This document shows positions 25,701 through 34,300 of a DNA stretch of 64,000 nt, piece after piece. Source of the DNA: Dysidea avara (lineage: Eukaryota > Porifera > Demospongiae > Dictyoceratida > Dysideidae); the NCBI RefSeq assembly GCF_963678975.1, contig NC_089275.1, forward strand, positions 17,744,220 through 17,808,219, written 5' to 3'. The translations under genes and the position numbers were made by a program. The first letter of the stretch is position 1, and each line of letters opens with the position of its first letter. A model generated the notes under the pieces. That model saw only the letters and a list, made by a program, of their open reading frames with translations, did not search any database and had not been told where the DNA came from.

Positions 25701-28700
25701 AATGCAACTAAAGAAGTTAGAGTTGCACTTATGTGAACTTTGCCCTTTTAAGCACTTTTTATTATTAGGATGGATGGGCTCCTCTACACGTTGCTGCGGA
25801 AAATGACCATCTCCAAATAGTGGAGATGTTGATCAAATCAGAAGCAAATGTCAATGCTGCTGAAATAGTGAGGGACCATCAACAAACTATAGTTTAAATG
25901 CTTCATTTGTCACTGTAGGATGGGTGGACTCCTCTGCATGTTGCTGCAGCAAGTGGTCATGCTCGAGTAGTTGAGCTATTGATAAAGTCAAAAGCAAGCA
26001 TCAATGCTATTAACAAAGTACGTATGCGTAAGTACTACTGTATAGAGTATAGAAAAGTGCCTGTCAACATCAATCATACTATCACAAAGCTATCACTCTC
26101 TCTTATACGCTGGGTAATTACTAACAGTTTCTTTGTCTTCAACTTAGCATATTTTTTTGTCTATTTGTAAAGCTGGGCTTTCTAAGTTTGCATATGGCAT
26201 TAGGAAATTTATTGGTTGGTAAATATACTATTACACCTAGGCGCATGAATTTTAGTGTCGTGTTTATATGCAATGACACAGCTGACTACTTGGTTTTCTA
26301 CTATATATACTCTCAGTCATCCACATCTAATCGAATGCAATATGATCGTACTCTTTACTCTAAACACATCCTTGTGGACAAGGGTCGCGAATGCATCTGG
26401 TGTGTAGATCTGATATTGTATCTATAACTGTGGCACAAGACAAACTTTATAAAATTTTCTACATTCAAAACATGCTTTTCATAATAGACGTAATATTATA
26501 TTGTACACAGCTGTATATTTAAGTAGTGTTCTCTGGGTTGTATAGAATGAGGACACTCCCTTGTATACTGCTGCACAAAATGGCCATGCTTCAGTGACAG
26601 AGATGCTGATCAAGTCAGAGGCAAATGTTCATGGCAGTTTTAAAGTAAGAAAAAACTGTATATAGTTTACTCAACCAATACTAACTTAAGTAACAATAAC
26701 AAAAACCACATTACATTGCATTGTATTTATAGAATGGATGGACAGCTCTTCATGTTGCTGCAGAAAATGGACATGTCCAAGTCATTGAGATACTTATTAA
26801 GTCAGGCGTAGATGTTGATGTTTCTAGTAAAGTATGTTATTTCACTTAATGAAGCATCATTGTAGGCTTGTACACAGGATAAGACAACTCCCATTTATGT
26901 TGCTGCACAAAATGGTTTCATTGTTGGGGGTTCTGGCCAACCTGAGATTAGCTGTATATGTGGCTGTACAGCTATGTGGTGTTAGAAAATGACCTGTACT
27001 GTGAAACTCATTTCAGGAGTTTCAGCATAGCCATTTTATGCCCTGAATATTCCTTAAATTGGAGTATTGTAGTTCAGCTTTACAAATTCATTTTTCTTTA
27101 GCCACCGTTTACCACCCGTCCTTACTGGAGCTCGCCTGATTTGCTATTCACCCTGTACTATTCCATCTAAAATGGATGTTGTTGGCTAGCTACTTGTAAA
27201 GTGGATGTCTGGTGTAAAATGTGTGAAAATTTGGTACACATAGCTTCAACCATTGACAAGCTACAATGATTTGAAAAATTTTTGACTGCTCTATTAGAGT
27301 AGCTCGATCTTGTGTAAAACTTTTCGTGTAAGAAATTTTCGTACAAATTTTGCATACAAAATCTATTTTACAATTAAAAAAAGCAAATTATGGTAAATAT
27401 ACAGCTAAACTCTTAGACCTAGCCAAACCCTGTATGTTTGCTTATGTAGTTTCTTAATTAGCACATTTTCATTGGGTGCCTTTTATACATACTGTAGGAT
27501 GAGTGGACCCCTCTACATGCTGCTACTCAAAATGGTCATGAACAAGTTGTGGAGATGTTGATCAGTTTAGGAGCAATTGTCAACACTACTAATAATGTGA
27601 GTGACTATAAGCTCCAAAGTATACAAATAATAAATAAACAGCAGTGGCTTTAATTTCATCACAATAATTAAGATTGTCATGGCCTGATATCATATAATTT
27701 ATACAAAAGTTGTGCATGAGCTTATGTATACAAGTAGAAGGAAAAGTTATAAAATTTTAAGTTAGATTAGGGATCAAATAAAAATGTAGTGAAACAAGAA
27801 AATATCTGTAGCTAAAAAGTAGTTAAACAAGAGAATTAAGTTGTCTATTCCTGCAGATACACTAATGGACATTTAATACCTTACTTCAGTCTATAACCAT
27901 GACTGAATTAGAGATTAAATATCCATTAGTTTATCTGCAAGTATAGACCCTATGTGCACTATAGCGTGATCTGGTAAAAAGTTGTTACAGATTCATATTT
28001 CATGTTGATTTATGAAGAAAAGTGAGGGCAAAAGTATTGAGCATTCTATTGTAAAAACCTTCCCAAGCAGAATAACTTACCATGGAACAAGTATAGTATG
28101 TTATGTACTTGTACCTAGCACTACTCTGTTTTTCAGCATGATTGCTTTGCAATACATTTTAAAATATTTCCTAACATAGAGCACATATGCTTTATGCCAT
28201 CACAAAATGGCAGATGTACCATTTTAATGATGTAATAAAGCGCCACACCTTTGATCCCTAATACAACTTCTAATTTCCTAATTTTTCCTTGTGCCTGCTT
28301 GTTTACAGTTTTAATAGCATGATTAATAATGGCTACTGAACCTGTGCATACCTCATAAAAAGAAAGAATGGTTCCAGGCATTCCCAAAAGCCAGGGATAT
28401 TTACACAACGGGTGTCAATAAGCACCACCAAAAGCTATTGACACCAACCAGTAAAACCTTTTGTAGAAAACAAGTAAAAAATTGGACTACCTGACCATTG
28501 ACCGCTACCTATATGCTCTAGTCTACCATGCTAACCATTCAACTATCAGTACCTACATACTAACATTTCTACCTTATAAAAGAGAGTTGAAAATGAAAGA
28601 AAGTTGAAAAGGATGCTATATTCAAGGAGATCAGCGAAGAAGAAACCAAGGCTGAACCCGACCCTAGCCAACCCTAGCACTAACACTGAAGTTTTCCTGT

Positions 28701-31344
28701 TTAAGCATGACGGTGTCTTTTACTGTCTGTTTGACATGCTTCCTCCAACCCTAGCTCACCTCTAATTTACCTTCATACAACTACTGTGTTTGATGTTTGA
28801 ATTGCTTGGTCTTTGTCAATAGCTTTAGGTGGTGCTTACTGACACTGATGATTTATATCAATAGCCACTGTGTAAAAATAAGAGGAAATTTGTGTCTGAA
28901 TGTCTATGCCCCAACAATCAATCACTGAAAAAGTGAAGTGGCCATTATGCTTTATTTTCAGCTATGTTCCACCCATTGCACAGCGTTACAAGTGAAGAAC
29001 AGTACGAGAAGCACCTCTGCAATCAGTCCATGCAGTTGTTATGGAAATACAGATGGAAGCCATATTACATTATCACAAATCAACACCTTGCGTTGTCAAG
29101 AACTGGGGCACAAAGAGGGTAGAGGGAAGTTCATGATGCATGTATTGTATGTTCTGCAGTTGGCAAAAAGTCACATCTCAGAATGAAGCAATGTCAGTCG
29201 AACAGTGAAGAAATCAAACCCAGTGTAGCCTTATCCATTGTCAAATTATGCTTGTCAGTTAGTCAGTCGGTCAGCATAAAAATAACTATAAATTTTATAG
29301 AAATTCATTGGAAGAGTTTAGAGTTGCTCTGTAGACCTTTATGGGCTTGAATGTCTATAACCAATACTGCCAAGCTGTTATGAAGGAAAGTTGAGGTTGA
29401 ACAACATTGTCTAGCAAGAAAACCTAAACCTCCAAGATCCCTATTATTATACAGTACTACCATAATGTATGGTGGCATGTAGTAAGCCACCTCTTGGCTG
29501 GTGTGCGTATGCATATCAAAATAATTATTATATAGTCACATGCATTTCCTTAATACTGTATTACTGGATGCCTAGGCTTCGCATGTGACATACAACTTGC
29601 GTTCACATTCTTGTGTCATCATGCAATATAGCTATGGTTGAAAATTTTCATTCAGATCGATCCAATAATTATAGGGTGGTGATGTTCCCCTTCACATTGC
29701 CTCAAGGAAAGGTAATTGGAAAGTGGCCAAGCTCTTAGTAGAAGCTGGAGCTGACATTTATGTTACCAACAAAGTAAGTCACTGAAAACAATTAATGCAT
29801 TATTACCTATAATTGATTTTGTATGCATGTATGTATATGTATGATAGAAATTGTGCTTGTTTCATTTTAGTAACTGCATGCACATGTAGTAAGTATAATG
29901 TGCTTATGTTGATAACTGTAAAAAGTTAGTCTTAGCATTCTGTATATAATTATGGAATCTCATAGTAGTTTGCTATTCCATGCAGGTTTTACATAATAGT
30001 TAGACATCAAAACATAGGGTTCTACGGAATTTAGAAATCCAAAAGGTCCTGTGTTGTGGCGCACAAGCGAAATGAGGGTGCTAATACAAGACCTGAGGGT
30101 TCTAAATTCCATAGAACCCTCTGTTTCGATGTCTAACTAATTTAGACCACAGCTCATTGTTGTACCTTCGCTGCTGCTAGTTGTATCTTCACAGCTGCTT
30201 GTAATGCGAGAAATGTAGCGTTTTAGTGTAGAACAAGCCCCTGTCAAATTGTGGTGCCTGTTATCCAGTTAAACGCCCATGCATTGCCAATGTTACGGGC
30301 ATGTAATTTCCTTGTTTTGTATTGTCCCAGAGACAGGGATCTATTGAGACATGAACAAGGGATCTACAAGGTTTAGATACCTGTAGGTAGCCAATGAAAT
30401 TCGAGTATTTCACCTTGCTGTGGTCTAAAGTGAGCACAAAGTCCATAAGCTATTAAATTATCACTGTGTAGACAAATATTACTGTGTGATTTTTAAACCA
30501 GGAATGTGCCCACAGCTGGCTGATGTGGGCTATATATGTCGGGTTTCCTGAAATTGGTGCATATATGTGCATGTCTGTGTGTCTATGTGTTACATGTCTT
30601 TCCATACACCCACAAGCATCAAGCTTGTGAAGACTGTTTACATACTGTCTTGAAGGTTGGCTTTCTTATTATCATGTTTACAGCTTGGCCCGTCACTGAA
30701 ACCACTTTATGGCGATTTACACCAATGTGTTGCATCAGGCATTTAACAATTAAGAAACAACATTTCCTTTTGAGTACAAAGAGTGTGTGTAGAAATTAAC
30801 AACAACCTTGGGGGTTTTGTCTACAGAATTTGTGTAAGAAACATGACACAAAACAGTTGAGAAGGTACTTCTGTGGTTTGTTCAAGTTACAAACAGTTTT
30901 GTAGCAATGCAGAGCAATACTTGATAAATTAAAATAGTTGGTGACTTTCAAATAATTTGCATGTTTCAGTACAAAGCATACATACTTATAGATAGTTAAC
31001 TAATTCAAGGGATAGTAGTTAACTAGCCCGGACACTTCGTTTTTAAAAGTATTATAATGCAGCATCAACTTGTTTATTTCCAAGTGATGGTGGAACTACG
31101 TATTCAGTGTTAGTGGTACATGTGCATTATAATTCCACATTTTACAACCAAAAAGAGATTACACCTAGTAGCCTGCACTGCAGATGGTATACACATTTCA
31201 TGTGGGTGAGCAGGTGAATATGGCCCACGTTATGAGTGTCTACCTGCAGAATGTGGGAGAGTTGGAAGAGTACCAGGTATTTGAATAGCTGTTGAGTTGT
31301 AAATACAATGGCGGATCCAGGATGGGGCATTTGGGGCAAATCCC

Positions 31345-31375
<31 letters not shown>

Positions 31376-34300
31376 ACACACACACACTTTGTGGAGGAGC
31401 CATACTTCTTTTGATTGAAATACTAAGTCTGGTCAGTCCATGATACAGTTATAGCATGTATAAATTACTACCATTTATTACAAACTCACCTAAAACAAGT
31501 CAAAACAGCTATCAGACTGTCACCCAGCACTTTCGTGTGTACTAAGCGCCTCTAAAAATAATGATCGTATTGGTGGTATTTAAGACATTCTAGCCTTTAA
31601 AACAGCTTTTAGACTTTACAAAGGCCAAAGTTACAAAAATAAGGTGTAAGACAATGCTAAGAGGTAATTATTTGCTACTTTAAAAATACAAGAGAATCTG
31701 CTCTCCCCAACTACCTACAACTTAGCTTGTTTGTGCCTCTCCCCTTGCCAGCTCCTGGATCCGCCCCTGAAATAAGTTGGTGTGTTACATATTATGCTCA
31801 CATGTGTGTGTGTGTAAAATGAAGAGCCAGCATTATTGCTTGGTTAAACGTTTTGTGTTAGAAAGCACAATAGACAAAAATTAATACCAATTTTAATTTT
31901 CAAAGAATGGTTATGTATGTAAGAAAGCACAATAATTTCAAATATTTAAAGTATAAGAAAATTTACAATTGAGAAAGTATCTTAGAAAAAAAAAGCTATG
32001 AAACAAGGGAGGTCATCTACACTTGCAGTTGACATTTAACTTCTACTTCAGTCATACGCAGCCTGTCCCATGACTGAAATACTGTAGGGATTTAATGCCC
32101 TAGATGACTTCCCTTGTTTCATTGCTTTTACCCTACTCAAATTTAATTTTTCTTTACACCTGTTCGTTCACTTTTTTTATGTAATAACATACATGTACAT
32201 GTAGTTCATTACTGGTGGACCATCTCATATCACAGCAAAGGAAATAATGGTGCTAGACGCATTATAAAAATTATTACGTATACGTGGCTGAATGTGCACC
32301 CCAACGATCAATTATTACTGAAATATGAAGTGGTCATTCTGCTTTGTTTTTAGCTATTTTCCATCCCATAATTTACAGTATTAAAAATAAAGAACGTATG
32401 AGAAGCTCCTTTGCAATTAATCCAGTCAGTATGAAAATCATGCACACCTCAACTATCAATCACTGACATGCAAGGTGACTATTCTGTTTCTATTTTTCGC
32501 CTGTTATTTAGCAATACAAACAAAGAATGTACAAGAAGTACCTCTACAACTGATTCGTGGAAATTAAACACTGAAGCCATATATAACACATTATCACCAA
32601 TCAGCACCTATAAAGGAAGTGAAGAAAGAAATGGGGGAGAAAAGTAAGTCCATAATGCATGCTTTGTAGCTGTTGCGGTTGGCAAATAAGCACATCTTGG
32701 GTCAAACTAATGTTGAACTGTGAAGAAAGTAAGCACGTAGCCTTAAATATAGTCAAGTTATGCTTGGCTGGAGTGGAGGCATCAGTCAGTCAGGCAGTTA
32801 GTTGGTAGAAAATTATAGAAATTTGTTGGAAGGGGGTTTGTGGTTGCTCTGAAGGCATTTTTGGGCTTGATTATGCCCAACCAATACTGCCAAGCAAATG
32901 TAAACAAAAGTAAGGTAGGTTTTGGGTGCTATTGTTGGGTAGGAATGTAGGAATTAAAGCCCAAACCTTCATGATCCCTTGTTTTTTGAAGTGAAATAAC
33001 CTTTCATATATGTATGTTCTGTAGCCTCCCAGAAAGCATCTAGGCCTGCATATAGCAGTTGCATTACACTTTTTTACAGTATTATGTATGTAGCTTGTAT
33101 ATGTTACAATTAAGTTTCTTGCTTTAGTTCAACAGGATGCCATTACAAGAGGCATTACGATGCAACCAAAGTCATATTGTTCATTATTTTGTGAAGGAAG
33201 TGAAAATGGATACAAGTATTACTCATATAGACAAGGTATGTATTATGATTCATCATAATATAATAACCAATTACAGAATAGAATATTAATAAAAATTATT
33301 GGACAGTAATATTAAATCTGCCAGAGCTATCCCACTATCCTACAAAGTCATAAATTACAGGGAGTTAGAATCTTGGAACAGTGGATCCTCACTAATCAGT
33401 TCTCAAGATTACAAAAGTCTGTTCAGATTAGTGAAGTTCTTTGGATCAGCAAAGCCCATTGATTTGTGACTGGATTTGTGAAAAGGTATTCCACACACAT
33501 TCAATTCTTTGAACTTGGATTGAAGGAACATAATTTTAAGTCTGAAAATTCCTCCTTTTGATGATGCTTACTACTTACCAAATTTCAAGTCAATATATAG
33601 CCTTTCACGATCTGTAGGTATAAATTGTCAAGTTGGTAAATTGGATGTGTGTAAGAACCCTTTTTCACATCACATACAGAGCCTAGTCTAATAGAATTAC
33701 TCGAATAGAACATATTATACCTGTTGACACAATACTGTAATAGAATAGTCACTTTATTGGTAAGCGTTTGGATTTCTGGAATTCAGATTGGTACTGCATT
33801 AAAAGTTTGAATGCAGAAAATCTCAGAGACAGTGGTGAATTGATCTGCCAATGCCAAAATAATCTAGTGTACATAGTTTCATAAATGCAAAATTCTACTA
33901 CAGTATGTTTATAACTTAGCTACTGTAGCATGCATTAGTGACATTCTATTATAAATTGTGTTAGACAGCTGGTGACACATTTTTCTAAAAATTAAAATTT
34001 TTCAGTTTTTGTGATTTCTTAAATGACACAAACAATTTTCAATTAATAATATCATTGGCTCTTTAAGTCCTTTAAAGCAGTTCAGTTAATTATAACTCAC
34101 GTCTGTTCATGAGGTACGTGTGTTGGTGTTTGTGGATCTGGATCCAAATGCGTATATCCAAACTCAATGCAATCAGAAATTGAAAATCTCAATATATAGC
34201 AACTGAGTTGTTTTACTTCTCTATTATTGTAGAGTACCAAAATCTTCACAGAGTTTCTTCCTCGTGGTTACATTTTTATTCATGTCCTGCTTCTGAAAAA

